Shown here in pieces: positions 9,361-18,309 of a stretch of 64,000 bases of DNA. The stretch lies in assembly GCA_016722295.1 (NCBI GenBank), contig JADKGL010000029.1, positions 275,595 to 339,594 of the forward strand, read 5' to 3'. The notes beneath the pieces were generated by a model, which saw only the letters and a program-made list of their open reading frames with translations, did not search any database and was not told the DNA's origin. Each line of letters opens with the position of its first letter. The first letter of the stretch is position 1. The stretch is from Saprospiraceae bacterium. GTDB taxonomy: Bacteria; Bacteroidota; Bacteroidia; Chitinophagales; Saprospiraceae. The position numbers and the translations under genes were made by a program.

Positions 9361-11082
9361 GATTAAAATTTTTTGAGACACGTCTTTGTTATGTAGACTT
9401 GCTATGTAGATACCATTTGGCAAGTTGTTTAATTTAATTATCCAACTTACGTTACTTATTTGCTCAGGTTTGTCAAAAGTACAAGAGTTGCCTTGGAGAT
9501 TAAATATTCTAATATTTTGAATTTCAGGACTAGAAATGTTTTCTATCAAAAATGTATTATTTGTTAAATCAACTATGCGAGTATCATGTATTGTATTACT
9601 AGGTTCTACACTAATTATTTTTGAATAACTAGTGTGGTTTTGATCAACTAATTTTAGTCTGTAATAACACACTTCATTGAGCTTTTGGTCCGCATATATT
9701 CTTTTGTCAATTGATTTTTCAAAAGATGAAAGTTCGATGAAATTGTTTTTAGCGATTTTCCTTTCGATTGATATTTTGTAATCAGATGTTGAATTGATGT
9801 TCCAATGAAGTAGAGTTTGATCTCCTGAGGATTGAGCAGAAAAATCAATAAATTCTGATGCTAATATAATGGGAGCATATGCATAATCCACGCATTGAAC
9901 ATCGAGAGAATTTATTGTATAGCAACAGTATGGATTCATATTTGCAGTTCCAGTGGTAATATGGTCAAATCCTAATGTGTGAGAAAACTCATGTTCGACT
10001 ATAAGCTTATACATCGTACTATTGACACAAGGGCCGACATTGTCATTCATTAGCAAATAGCCATAACTGCTTGTATTCCAAATAATGCCATCATAGGTAT
10101 GTGTTGCTATTGCAAAAATTCCACTGATAGCTACGATGCCAGAGCAAGACATCAAATCTGGTAGCTCTTCACAAGGATCATTGTACACGATTAAAGCATT
10201 TCTATATGATCCGTAAGTTGAATTTATAAAATCAATGTATTCATCAGTTAGTGCTGACCCACCTATGCATGATGGGTTATAATTGTGAGTACCAGCATCT
10301 AATATGTTAATTCCAGAATAGGCAATTTTTGTCTCCACAATAGCATTCTTGGTATCTTGTATTGCTGTGGGATGAGAATTATCACCTGATGCAGCATATC
10401 TTACACGTAAAGTTTGATTGGGAAATCCTGTCCATCGAAATGGATCTCCTTGAAAAGTAAGAAAATCGCAATGAGATGGCGCAGTTCTAGCAGATGCATA
10501 AAAGCAATTTAAATGCAATGAAGGCTCAGCATCTACATCATTCCAAATAGTATTACCAGAGTTTACATTCTGTTTAATTTTATTTAGTAAAATGTCTTTT
10601 TTGTATATTGGTAATTGTTGAATTGTTGGGTTACCAATTTGTGCTAAATTCAAATAACTCTCACTCGGTACCAAATAATCTTGTTTTCCTAAACTATGTT
10701 TTTCAAAAATACCATAATCTAGTACGACTGGTAGCCAATAGTTTCCAACAGGCGATATAAATAGTAAGTATTCTTTTTGTAAGTCAAAATCTAAATCGCA
10801 ACTCGCCTTGAATTTCCCACCTTGAAAGGAATAACTCATATTTAAAATGACAAATTCGTTAGCTAATTTTGGATGAGTTTTAAGTTTATCAATAATTTGA
10901 AAATGAAATGATTCATGAATTTTTCCATTCAATGATATTGATTTTTTCTCTTTAATTTTCGCCAAAACAATAGCTGGACTGCTTTGTACTAACAAGCCTA
11001 TGTGTTGAGGTGGAATTATGCTTGTTGAATGACTATAAAGTGAATACAGGCACAGCAAGACGCTTAAATAAATCGATTTCAT
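9352..11082 (-). CDS. Secreted metzincin-type metalloprotease with type IX sorting domain (copy 1)
   Basis: The 576-residue protein has a signal peptide (about 1-19), an N-terminal beta domain of about 160 residues opening with IIPPQHIGLL, and a metalloprotease domain. The zinc site HEFSHTLGFDH fits HExxHxxGxxH, and a Met-turn-like ANMNPYCC follows about 8 residues later; together these place it among metzincins. Several paired cysteines (SYNPSCIGG, DPCEELPDLMSC, GPCV, CC...VQCVDY) suggest an extracellular disulfide-rich fold. A fibronectin-like segment and a terminal sorting domain (IRIFNLQG, LPNGIYIASL) end the protein. It is the shorter of two tandem paralogues. Substrate is unknown. The zinc chemistry is inferred from motif only. 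Confidence 0.85.
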   Translation of the reverse strand: MKSIYLSVLLCLYSLYSHSTSIIPPQHIGLLVQSSPAIVLAKIKEKKSISLNGKIHESFHFQIIDKLKTHPKLANEFVILNMSYSFQGGKFKASCDLDFDLQKEYLLFISPVGNYWLPVVLDYGIFEKHSLGKQDYLVPSESYLNLAQIGNPTIQQLPIYKKDILLNKIKQNVNSGNTIWNDVDAEPSLHLNCFYASARTAPSHCDFLTFQGDPFRWTGFPNQTLRVRYAASGDNSHPTAIQDTKNAIVETKIAYSGINILDAGTHNYNPSCIGGSALTDEYIDFINSTYGSYRNALIVYNDPCEELPDLMSCSGIVAISGIFAIATHTYDGIIWNTSSYGYLLMNDNVGPCVNSTMYKLIVEHEFSHTLGFDHITTGTANMNPYCCYTINSLDVQCVDYAYAPIILASEFIDFSAQSSGDQTLLHWNINSTSDYKISIERKIAKNNFIELSSFEKSIDKRIYADQKLNEVCYYRLKLVDQNHTSYSKIISVEPSNTIHDTRIVDLTNNTFLIENISSPEIQNIRIFNLQGNSCTFDKPEQISNVSWIIKLNNLPNGIYIASLHNKDVSQKILISN

Positions 11083-11106
11083 TGGGCAGAAATTTGCCCA
11101 AATATA
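11082..11106 (-). promoter_or_regulatory. Promoter box and overlapping inverted repeat of the copy-1 metalloprotease
   Basis: Minus-strand TATATTTG (11099-11106) is a perfect TAnnTTTG box 17 bp from the start codon. An inverted repeat, TTGGGCA (11082-11088) and TGCCCAA (11095-11101), fills the whole space between the box and the start codon and overlaps both. It could be an operator or a leader hairpin that hides the start. That function is inference. Confidence 0.5.
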
Positions 11107-11149
11107 ATAATTTTTGCTAATATATAAGCAAGTAATATAACTTATCCAA

Positions 11150-12973
11150 TTAATTCACCACTATTTTTCCGTAATAATTTGATAATGAATTATTTAGATT
11201 GATGTAATAATTCCCTGGACGAAGCTTGTTGTTGAGTTGAATGCTTTGATTTCTAATGGTTGGTTCGACTTTTATAGAAGATGTAAATATTGATTTGCCT
11301 ACGACATCAAATAAATGAAATTCCATTGGTTCATTTGATTTTTCTAAGTTGAAAAACGTTATTTTATTTGTTTTTTGATCCAAATAAACACGCAGTTGTG
11401 TTTCGGAACGATATGATTTATTTTCGACTGTTTTGATACTAGAATATTCATAAGTGCCATTGTAATCTACTTGTTTCAGTCTATAATAAATATAAGGGTA
11501 GTTGAGTAATTCATCATTAGCGCTGTATTTTGTTTCTTTAATTGAAGCCCCGAGTCCTTTAATTTTTGCAATAGGGTAGAATTCTGAACGATCTGTCGAC
11601 CTTTCTATTTCAAAATAGTCATTTGAACTTTCAGATGCCGTCGCCCAAGTTAATTCAATCTTTTTTTGTTTAGCAATTGCATCGAAATACATCAGGACTA
11701 CTGGCGTTGGACTTGGATTATACAGATAATCCACACATGCAATGTCCAAACTTGAAATAGTTTTACAACAGCTTGGATTCATATTTGCATTGCCAAATGA
11801 GCTCGAAATGTGGCCTACACCAAGAGAATGTGTCAATTCATGAGTAAGCATAAGTTTGTATGAAGTGCTACCCAAACAAGCACCAGCAGTATCATTTACA
11901 ATCACATAACCATATGCACCATTATACCAATTCACACCATCATGCAAATTGCATGACGAGCCATATAATCCCCCGATAGCCAAGATTCCAAAGCAGTTCA
12001 CTAAATCTGGAATTTCATTACAAGGATCATTGTACATGATTAATATATTTCTTGAGCTGCCGTAGGTGGAATTGATGAAGGGAATGAAATTGCCACTAGC
12101 AGCTGAACCCTGACTACAATTTGGAACATAGCCATGAGTGCTGCCATTCAATAAATTCGTACCTGTATAATTGGTCTTCAAATCATTAATAGCATTTGTT
12201 GCTTGAGTATTACATCCTGAAAAATACTGATCTAAAGTACTGCTATATCTTATATTGACAGCAGTAGTGCCAAAATTGGTCCATCTAAACCCAACTTTCC
12301 CCGAGCCTCCAGGTGTAAGAAAAGAACAGTGTGTTGGAGGTGCAGAGGAGATTCCTCTTAGTTCTTCGGTTGTAAACTCGGATAATGTATTTATTTGATT
12401 CCAGTAATTTGATTCTTTGGTATATTTCCGCAAAGCTTGTATTAAATTGTCCTTATGGTAACTTACAAGAATGTTATTTCCACTTTGGTTTTCAATGATT
12501 AACTCCTCACTTTCAATTATTGGAATTAAGTAATCTGTATGATTAAAAGATACTGTTTCAAAAATGCCGTAGGATAGCATTTGTGGTCTAATTATCCCAT
12601 GGTCTTCATCTAAAAATAGTAAATAGATTTTATTAGCTTCAAACTGAATGTCACCTAATATCTTGAATTCATACTCTTGGTCGATATAACCATTGTTTTT
12701 TAAGAAGAATACATCTGTGGTTACCAGCCTTCCCTTTATGTGTTCAACTACCTCAAATTTGAATTTTGTATAGATTTTTCCATCTTCAGAGTAGTTCATC
12801 ATCTCTTTCATTTTTGCTGTGATGACCAGATCTGATGCATTAGACAATGCCCCAAGATGGGGTGGTGCTATAATTGTGGTAGAAAACACAGAATTTATAA
12901 ATGTTCCGAAAATGATCAAAATCGAAGCAGTATTAAAAAATTTAATATATAACTTTCTGTAAATCAAATTCAT
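11150..12973 (-). CDS. Secreted metzincin-type metalloprotease with type IX sorting domain (copy 2)
   Basis: This 607-residue paralogue of the downstream gene has the same order: signal peptide (about 1-30), N-terminal beta domain opening TTIIAPPHLGAL, zinc motif HELTHSLGVGH (about residues 376-386), Met-turn ANMNPSCC, and the shared SLD...CVDYLYNP block. The C terminus carries a longer Fn3-like segment typical of Bacteroidota cargo (ELTWATASESSNDYFEIERS and YYRLKQVDYNGTYEYS) and then a sorting domain (FHLFDVVGKSIF, LRPGNYYINL). The copies are 67 bp apart and probably arose by tandem duplication, but have diverged well beyond the active site. Family membership is from motifs; substrate is unknown. 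Confidence 0.85.
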   Translation of the reverse strand: MNLIYRKLYIKFFNTASILIIFGTFINSVFSTTIIAPPHLGALSNASDLVITAKMKEMMNYSEDGKIYTKFKFEVVEHIKGRLVTTDVFFLKNNGYIDQEYEFKILGDIQFEANKIYLLFLDEDHGIIRPQMLSYGIFETVSFNHTDYLIPIIESEELIIENQSGNNILVSYHKDNLIQALRKYTKESNYWNQINTLSEFTTEELRGISSAPPTHCSFLTPGGSGKVGFRWTNFGTTAVNIRYSSTLDQYFSGCNTQATNAINDLKTNYTGTNLLNGSTHGYVPNCSQGSAASGNFIPFINSTYGSSRNILIMYNDPCNEIPDLVNCFGILAIGGLYGSSCNLHDGVNWYNGAYGYVIVNDTAGACLGSTSYKLMLTHELTHSLGVGHISSSFGNANMNPSCCKTISSLDIACVDYLYNPSPTPVVLMYFDAIAKQKKIELTWATASESSNDYFEIERSTDRSEFYPIAKIKGLGASIKETKYSANDELLNYPYIYYRLKQVDYNGTYEYSSIKTVENKSYRSETQLRVYLDQKTNKITFFNLEKSNEPMEFHLFDVVGKSIFTSSIKVEPTIRNQSIQLNNKLRPGNYYINLNNSLSNYYGKIVVN

Positions 12974-13095
12974 GACAATTTTTAAAATGCTTTATAAGCT
13001 GTTTTAGATCAAGAATCAAGCCAATCACAACTTATATGATTGATATTTTTAATAAATTATTTTTGATAATTGTTGTGTAAAGTGAGAGAATGGTA

Positions 13096-13103
13096 TAATT
13101 TTG
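13096..13103 (+). promoter_or_regulatory. Bacteroidota -7 promoter element of tRNA-Lys
   Basis: TAATTTTG fits TAnnTTTG, 27 bp before the tRNA 5' end, with TTGTTG about 25 bp further upstream as a possible -33 region. Confidence 0.5.
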
Positions 13104-13130
13104 CAGCTCGATTTTAAAAATCGTGGTTAG

Positions 13131-13203
13131 GATTCCGTAGCTCAGTTGGTAGAGCATTACACTTTTAATGTAGGGGTCCTGGGTTCGAGCCCCAGCGGGA
13201 TCA
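13131..13203 (+). tRNA. tRNA-Lys (anticodon UUU)
   Basis: A full cloverleaf can be drawn. The acceptor stem GATTCCG pairs with CGGGATC with one T-G wobble. The D arm is GCTC...GAGC. The anticodon stem TTACA pairs with TGTAG around loop CTTTTAA, with anticodon TTT at 13164-13166. The T arm contains GGGTTCGAGCCCC. The discriminator base is A and CCA is not encoded. It has its own promoter box and a terminator hairpin 17 bp downstream, so it is a single-gene unit. Confidence 0.97.
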
Positions 13204-13219
13204 CATTATTATAAAATTT

Positions 13220-13242
13220 AGGGGCTTTATGCCCCTTTTTTA
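13220..13242 (+). terminator. Intrinsic terminator of tRNA-Lys
   Basis: AGGGGC and GCCCCT pair around a TTTAT loop and run into six T residues. Confidence 0.88.
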
Positions 13243-13449
13243 TTTTAGTTGATTTTTTTAACGCTATTATGAGTTATTGCTTTTTACACTGCTTTAGGCA
13301 GGCTGCTATTTAAAAATATGGGATTGCATTTGAAAACAGTGCCAAAATTTTAGTGATTTTTTTTGATAATGGGTGATAACAAAAACACTTTTTGACCTAC
13401 CTATTGATGAAAAACATAAATTTTTATTCATCACAAAAAAAATTAAATC

Positions 13450-13893
13450 ATGAAATTTCGTAATTTTTTATCCTTGTCAATCGTAACTTTATTCACAGGA
13501 CTTGCTGTGCAAGCACAAGATGATTTAAGTCGCCCTGCAACTGGTAATGTAGGTACACCCGTAACATCGGGAAATGTAAGTGTTTCTGCCCCAACTGGGA
13601 TCAAATGTTGTGGTAAGCTATTGATTAGGAAACCAGGCTCGAAAAGTAACGCTGCACCTGTAGTTTTGGCAACTGCAGTTCTGGCTGGAAAAAATGCAGC
13701 AGGTATTGATTTGACATTTGACATGCTTGATCCATATGGAAGAACGATAGATAGGAAATTGTGGAGAGTTGAAAAATATGAATCAGGAGATATCTTTTTT
13801 GATGCTTCAAAAGTTGGTAGACCTGCTGCAGGTAAAAAATATAAATTGAGAGTAAGATATGGCACTAAATTCATGGACTACTCGGTCCAATAG
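13450..13893 (+). CDS. Small secreted protein of unknown function
   Basis: The 147-residue product has a clear signal peptide (cleavage after LAVQAQ, about residue 23), an Ala/Gly/Thr/Val-rich segment, a vicinal cysteine pair in IKCCGKLL, and a basic C-terminal beta-rich half ending KYKLRVRYGTKFMDYSVQ. I recognise no family. It stands alone between the tRNA terminator and its own terminator. The AT-rich leader contains a weak hairpin (13406-13432) just before the start. It has no sorting domain and no lipobox, so it is probably periplasmic or secreted. The opposite strand is also open for 143 codons, but its translation has no secretion signal or family resemblance, so I favour this strand. 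Confidence 0.72.
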   Translation: MKFRNFLSLSIVTLFTGLAVQAQDDLSRPATGNVGTPVTSGNVSVSAPTGIKCCGKLLIRKPGSKSNAAPVVLATAVLAGKNAAGIDLTFDMLDPYGRTIDRKLWRVEKYESGDIFFDASKVGRPAAGKKYKLRVRYGTKFMDYSVQ

Positions 13894-13920
13894 GATTGGA
13901 ATGAAGTTAGATAAGAAGTA

Positions 13921-13950
13921 AAAGGGTGGAATTGAATTTCACCCTTTTTT
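13921..13950 (+). terminator. Intrinsic terminator of the small secreted protein gene
   Basis: AAAGGGTG and CACCCTTT form the stem, directly followed by T residues, 28 bp after the stop codon. Confidence 0.85.
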
Positions 13951-14144
13951 ATTTTACTAATATTTGGTTAGCAGTGGTCATAATTGATAATTGTATATAT
14001 ACAATTCAATGTATTTCAATATTTATTTTATTATTAAGACAAAAATGTTGTAATTCCGGAATTTGTTATAACTTTATTGGCAGATTTAAGCATAGACACC
14101 ATTCTCGTTTTAACAATTTTACTTTGTTGATAAAATGTTTGTAT

Positions 14145-16499
14145 ATGTTACAAAAAGCAACAGTTTTTTACATCCTTCTTTTATTAATTGTATTATATGG
14201 ATGTAATGAAAATAAAGATTTAAATAAGATTTCTACTCAGGAGCAATTGGTAAAAATTATTGAAAGGGAAATTTATCAAAGAGAATTAGAGGACGCTGAA
14301 GAAAACATTGCGATTTTAGAACAACAGGATGCAAAAGTAATAGGGGGACTTTTACGAGCATCTATAAATTGTGAAAAGAATGATTTTAAGAAATGTATAG
14401 CAGCGCAAGATAGTTTCGAAAAGCTATATTTCCATATTGAAAAAGATGAGTATTATTTTAAGTATCTTTATGAACAAGGAGAAATGTATTTAGACTATCA
14501 AGAAGATACTTTGGCTATAGAATATTTTGAAAAATTGAAATCATTTGTTGTTCAACATACTGAGTCTAAATATCTCTGTCTATCTAACTTAAATATAGGC
14601 AAATGCTACCTCAATATGAAAAAAGATAGTATTGCCAATAGTTATATACAAGAAGGCTTTACTCAATCTATGAAAAGCAAAGATAGTTTAGTTGTTGCTT
14701 TTGGCTACGCTATCAAAAGTCAATATTCTAATAGGATGGGAGCCTTTGATTCTGTCTTGTATTACGCCACAAAAAGTATAGTAATTTATGAACGATTGGG
14801 GCATATAAAAGGAATTCTTATCAACCATTTATTAATAGGTACTGCTTATTTTCTCGTCGGAATGCCTGATAAATCCGATCAATATTTTAAAAGCGGAATT
14901 GATTTGGCAATTGAAAAAAAAGAAGAGTTCATTTTGATGAAGCTATACGTTAATTATGGAAATTTACTAACGTATTTGAAGAAATCTTTAGAAGCTAAAA
15001 CCGCCTTTGTAAAGGCATACCAATTGAATAGAAAACTTATGCCAGATAAAGTGCAAACACAAATCTTGATAGCATTAGGCAATCTTGCAAAAGATAATCA
15101 GGATTTAGTTAATGCATTGGAATATTATAAATCTACAGCAGATCAATCTTTGTTGCAGAAAAATTATGAAAATTATTGTAAAGCATTGCAAGGAGTTGGC
15201 AATGTATATTTTGAAAGCGGAGATCATAAAAAAGCACTTTTTTATTATAAAAAAATCGAAGAAATGTTACCAAATGTGAAATCTGAATATGGTCGAGCCC
15301 AAATAGGAGTTCATCTAGGCGTAAATTATAATTTGTTAAATCGAATCGATGAAAGTATTAAGTTTTGTAAACGTACGGTTGATTTTGGAATGGCTGGTAG
15401 TTTAGATGATTTGGTTTCTCAAGGTTGCGACTGCTTAGTAAAAAATTATAAAAAATTAAATAATATTGACAGCCTAGAATATTATATAAAAAAGCGACTT
15501 GAAATAAAGGAGGCTTTTTATAAAAATTCTGCAGAAATTGAAATGAGTAAAAAAACCTCAAAAATTGAATATGAGAAAGATCTATTAGCTAAAGAAGTGA
15601 GCATAATCTCATTGCAAAATCAACTGGAAATAAAAAATAAAAAAAGAGCATTACAAAATTTGTTTACATTTTTCTTGTCGCTATTTTGTATTACACTTTT
15701 CTTTTTGGCGGACAAGTTTCATAAGCAAAAATTGAAATTGTCTCGTATCAATGAAAAATATAAGGCAAAACAATTGCAACTTGATGAGAAGAATCAAAAT
15801 TTGAAATCTATTAATAGTAGTCTTAAGAATTTTGCTTTTATAGCAGCAAATGATATTAAAGGGCCATTGAATACCAATATGATGAAGATCAAAAGTATGG
15901 AAAAACAGTTGGCTGAAAAGGTTCAAGATGTGGAGTCATGGAGTCACTTTCTTGACGAAATAAGGACTAATAATTTACAATTAAATAAGATGATCGATGA
16001 CTTACTTGAATTGTCCAATATTGATGTTAATCTTCCTGATAAAACTGTATTTGATCTTCGCGAAATCGTAATTGATGTAATTCATGATGTCAATACTCTT
16101 AAGTTGAGAAATTTTATTGCAATGGTAGACAAACTTCCAACGATTTACGCTCACGAAAGTTTAATACGTGTATTATTTCAGAATATTATTGTGTTCATGA
16201 TTCAAAATTGCTGTTCTCAAAATGAATTATTACTTGAGATCAAGTCTGAAATAGATATTGATAAAAAATTGCATTTAAGTATTAGTGACAATTGTCAAGG
16301 ACTAAAAAAACATCTTACGCAATCACTTTTTAATGCCTTCGAAGGGCAAGATAATTTATATGAATCCAATGGAATTGGTCTTGCTACCTGCAAAAAAATT
16401 GTAGAGCTTTATGAAGGTAAAATATGGGTGCTGGAAGATTCAGAGCAAGGCAATAAATTCTTTTTTACAATCAATGTCATTGAGGACAATATTTTATAA
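14145..16499 (+). CDS. TPR-containing sensor histidine kinase homologue lacking the phospho-acceptor histidine
   Basis: From the ATG at 14145 the 784-residue product begins with a lipoprotein-type signal ending LYGC (Cys20), continues with about 400 residues of TPR-like helical repeats, a short coiled coil, one transmembrane segment (FFLSLFCITLFFLADKF, about residue 515), a second coiled coil and a HisKA-HATPase core. The H box reads FAFIAANDIKGPLN where active relatives have SHDLKEPL, so Asn569 stands at the histidine position (codon AAT, 15849-15851). The N box has lost its second Asn (QNIIVFMIQN), and the G1 box reads SDNCQGL instead of DNGxG. The G2 box (NGIGLATCKKIVELYEGKIW) is intact. 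It is probably a pseudokinase or ligand-binding regulator. An open frame extends upstream to 13926, but that overlaps the preceding terminator and would bury the signal peptide. No response regulator is adjacent. Confidence 0.85.
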   Translation: MLQKATVFYILLLLIVLYGCNENKDLNKISTQEQLVKIIEREIYQRELEDAEENIAILEQQDAKVIGGLLRASINCEKNDFKKCIAAQDSFEKLYFHIEKDEYYFKYLYEQGEMYLDYQEDTLAIEYFEKLKSFVVQHTESKYLCLSNLNIGKCYLNMKKDSIANSYIQEGFTQSMKSKDSLVVAFGYAIKSQYSNRMGAFDSVLYYATKSIVIYERLGHIKGILINHLLIGTAYFLVGMPDKSDQYFKSGIDLAIEKKEEFILMKLYVNYGNLLTYLKKSLEAKTAFVKAYQLNRKLMPDKVQTQILIALGNLAKDNQDLVNALEYYKSTADQSLLQKNYENYCKALQGVGNVYFESGDHKKALFYYKKIEEMLPNVKSEYGRAQIGVHLGVNYNLLNRIDESIKFCKRTVDFGMAGSLDDLVSQGCDCLVKNYKKLNNIDSLEYYIKKRLEIKEAFYKNSAEIEMSKKTSKIEYEKDLLAKEVSIISLQNQLEIKNKKRALQNLFTFFLSLFCITLFFLADKFHKQKLKLSRINEKYKAKQLQLDEKNQNLKSINSSLKNFAFIAANDIKGPLNTNMMKIKSMEKQLAEKVQDVESWSHFLDEIRTNNLQLNKMIDDLLELSNIDVNLPDKTVFDLREIVIDVIHDVNTLKLRNFIAMVDKLPTIYAHESLIRVLFQNIIVFMIQNCCSQNELLLEIKSEIDIDKKLHLSISDNCQGLKKHLTQSLFNAFEGQDNLYESNGIGLATCKKIVELYEGKIWVLEDSEQGNKFFFTINVIEDNIL

Positions 16500-16595
16500 T
16501 CTTACTAAGCAAAAAAACATCGAAAGTCTTTTGTGTTTTCAAAGATAGTTAATATTCAAAGCAGTTGACTTTATAACAAGATAATAGCGAACAAT

Positions 16596-16628
16596 GCATA
16601 GAATTTTGCTTCGAAGCGAATTATATGC
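16596..16628. repeat. Long imperfect palindrome between kinase gene and glyS
   Basis: The arms 16596-16612 and 16613-16628 pair almost throughout, with one mismatch and one bulged T, around a TTCGAA-centred tip. No T tract follows on either strand, so it is not a standard terminator. It lies between the convergent 3' ends of the kinase and glyS genes. Confidence 0.6.
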
Positions 16629-16711
16629 AGATTAAATAAAAATCAGAGACCAAAGTTCAATTGATCATGTAATGTAATGGAATGAATAGTTGGTCAATTT
16701 GTATAACCCTT

Positions 16712-18259
16712 TTACATCACATTATTCCAATTTACTTTTGCTTGGATATAGTTTGATAATTCAGCAATAGAAATTCTTTCTTGTTTTAATGTGTCTCTGT
16801 CACGAATGGTCACGCATTGATCTTCCAAAGTTTCAAAATCAACAGTTACACAAAATGGAGTACCTATAGCATCTTGTCTTCGATATCGTCTCCCAATTGC
16901 ATCCTTGTCATCATATTGACATAAAAAATTGGGCTTCAATAAATCAAAGAGTTGTCGAGCCTTTTCCACCAATTCTGGTTTGTTTTTTACCAATGGTAGG
17001 ACGGCGCATTTTATAGGAGCTAGAGTAGGGTGAATTTTCAAAACAATTCTAGTAGCATCTCCTCCTTCAGCATCTGGTACTGTTTCTTCAACATAAGAAT
17101 TGCTCAATACAGAAAGGAACATTCGATCGCAACCCACTGATGTTTCTACCACATAGGGTACATAATTTTCGTTATCCTCTGAATCGAAATATTGTAATTT
17201 TTTTCCTGAGAGTTCTTGATGGCTAGTTAAGTCAAAATTAGTTCTTGAATGTATGCCTTCTAATTCTTTGAATCCAAATGGAAAATCAAATTGGATATCT
17301 ACAGCAGCGTTTGCATAATGAGCTAGATTCTCATGATTGTGAAATCTTAATTTAGCTTCTGGCGTCCCGATTGCTTTATGCCATCGCATTCTTTCATTTT
17401 TCCAATATTCATACCATTTCATTTCTTCGCCTGGCTTTACAAAAAATTGCATTTCCATTTGTTCAAACTCGCGCATTCTAAAAATAAATTGACGTGCCAC
17501 AATTTCATTTCTGAACGCTTTGCCAATTTGAGCTATTCCAAAAGGAATTTTTTGTCTAGTTGTTTTTTGAACATTTAAAAAATTAACAAAAATACCTTGA
17601 GCCGTTTCAGGTCTCAAATAAAGCTTTCCCTCTTCACCTGCAATATTGCCTAGTTGAGTGTTAAACATCAAATTAAATTGTCTCACTTCTGTCCAATTTC
17701 TTGAACCACTATCAGGACAAGCAATTTCCAATTCTACAATTAAATTTTTTAACCCTTCCATATCATTGGAAGTCATGGAAGTATTCATTCTTTCCAAAAT
17801 AGAAGATGCTTTTTGCGCATATTCAACAACCCTAGGATTGGTCTCGCGATATAATTTTTCATCAAATGTCTCTCCAAATCTTGCTTTTGCTTTTTCTACT
17901 TCTTTTTCAAGTTTGGCCTCAATTTTTGCAACTGCATCTTCAATTAAAACATCTGCTCGATATCTTTTCTTTGAATCCTTATTATCGATTAATGGATCAT
18001 TGAATGCATCCACATGTCCAGATGCTTTCCATGTTTTTGGATGCATGAAAATAGCTGTATCAATTCCTACGATATTCTCATGCATTTGTACCATTGATTT
18101 CCACCAATAGGTTTTTATATTGTTTTTTAATTCGACACCGTATGGTCCATAATCGTATACTGCACTGAGACCATCATAAATCTCAGAAGATTGATAAATA
18201 AATCCATATTCTTTTGAATGACTTACTATTTTCTTAAAGACTTCTTCTTGATTTGCCAT
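16712..18259 (-). CDS. glyS: Glycyl-tRNA synthetase (single-chain, alpha2 type)
   Basis: This class II synthetase charges tRNA-Gly. It is the eukaryote/archaea-like single-chain type (515 residues), not the alpha/beta form of Proteobacteria. Visible are the N-terminal GFIYQSSEIYDGLSAVYDYG motif, the motif-2 region RNEIVARQFIFRMREFEQME, the VETSVGCDRMFLSVL motif-3 region, and a C-terminal anticodon-binding domain (APIKCAVLPLVKNK, then CVTVDFETLEDQCVTIRDRD). A charged helical insertion at about residues 100-175 is usual for the family. It lies directly downstream of gyrB with a 50 bp gap. The frame is complete. Confidence 0.96.
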   Translation of the reverse strand: MANQEEVFKKIVSHSKEYGFIYQSSEIYDGLSAVYDYGPYGVELKNNIKTYWWKSMVQMHENIVGIDTAIFMHPKTWKASGHVDAFNDPLIDNKDSKKRYRADVLIEDAVAKIEAKLEKEVEKAKARFGETFDEKLYRETNPRVVEYAQKASSILERMNTSMTSNDMEGLKNLIVELEIACPDSGSRNWTEVRQFNLMFNTQLGNIAGEEGKLYLRPETAQGIFVNFLNVQKTTRQKIPFGIAQIGKAFRNEIVARQFIFRMREFEQMEMQFFVKPGEEMKWYEYWKNERMRWHKAIGTPEAKLRFHNHENLAHYANAAVDIQFDFPFGFKELEGIHSRTNFDLTSHQELSGKKLQYFDSEDNENYVPYVVETSVGCDRMFLSVLSNSYVEETVPDAEGGDATRIVLKIHPTLAPIKCAVLPLVKNKPELVEKARQLFDLLKPNFLCQYDDKDAIGRRYRRQDAIGTPFCVTVDFETLEDQCVTIRDRDTLKQERISIAELSNYIQAKVNWNNVM

Positions 18260-18309
18260 AATAATGTTGCTTGAAATTTATTTATATGCAGTAAAAATTG
18301 GAATAAAAA

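Noticed and set aside
13443..13874. Antisense 143-codon frame over the small secreted protein
   Set aside because: Translation has no secretion signal or recognisable motif, and the plus strand has a signal peptide and a matching terminator.
13926..14144. Upstream start of the kinase homologue
   Set aside because: The start falls inside a terminator hairpin, and the 73 extra residues would bury a clear lipoprotein signal peptide.
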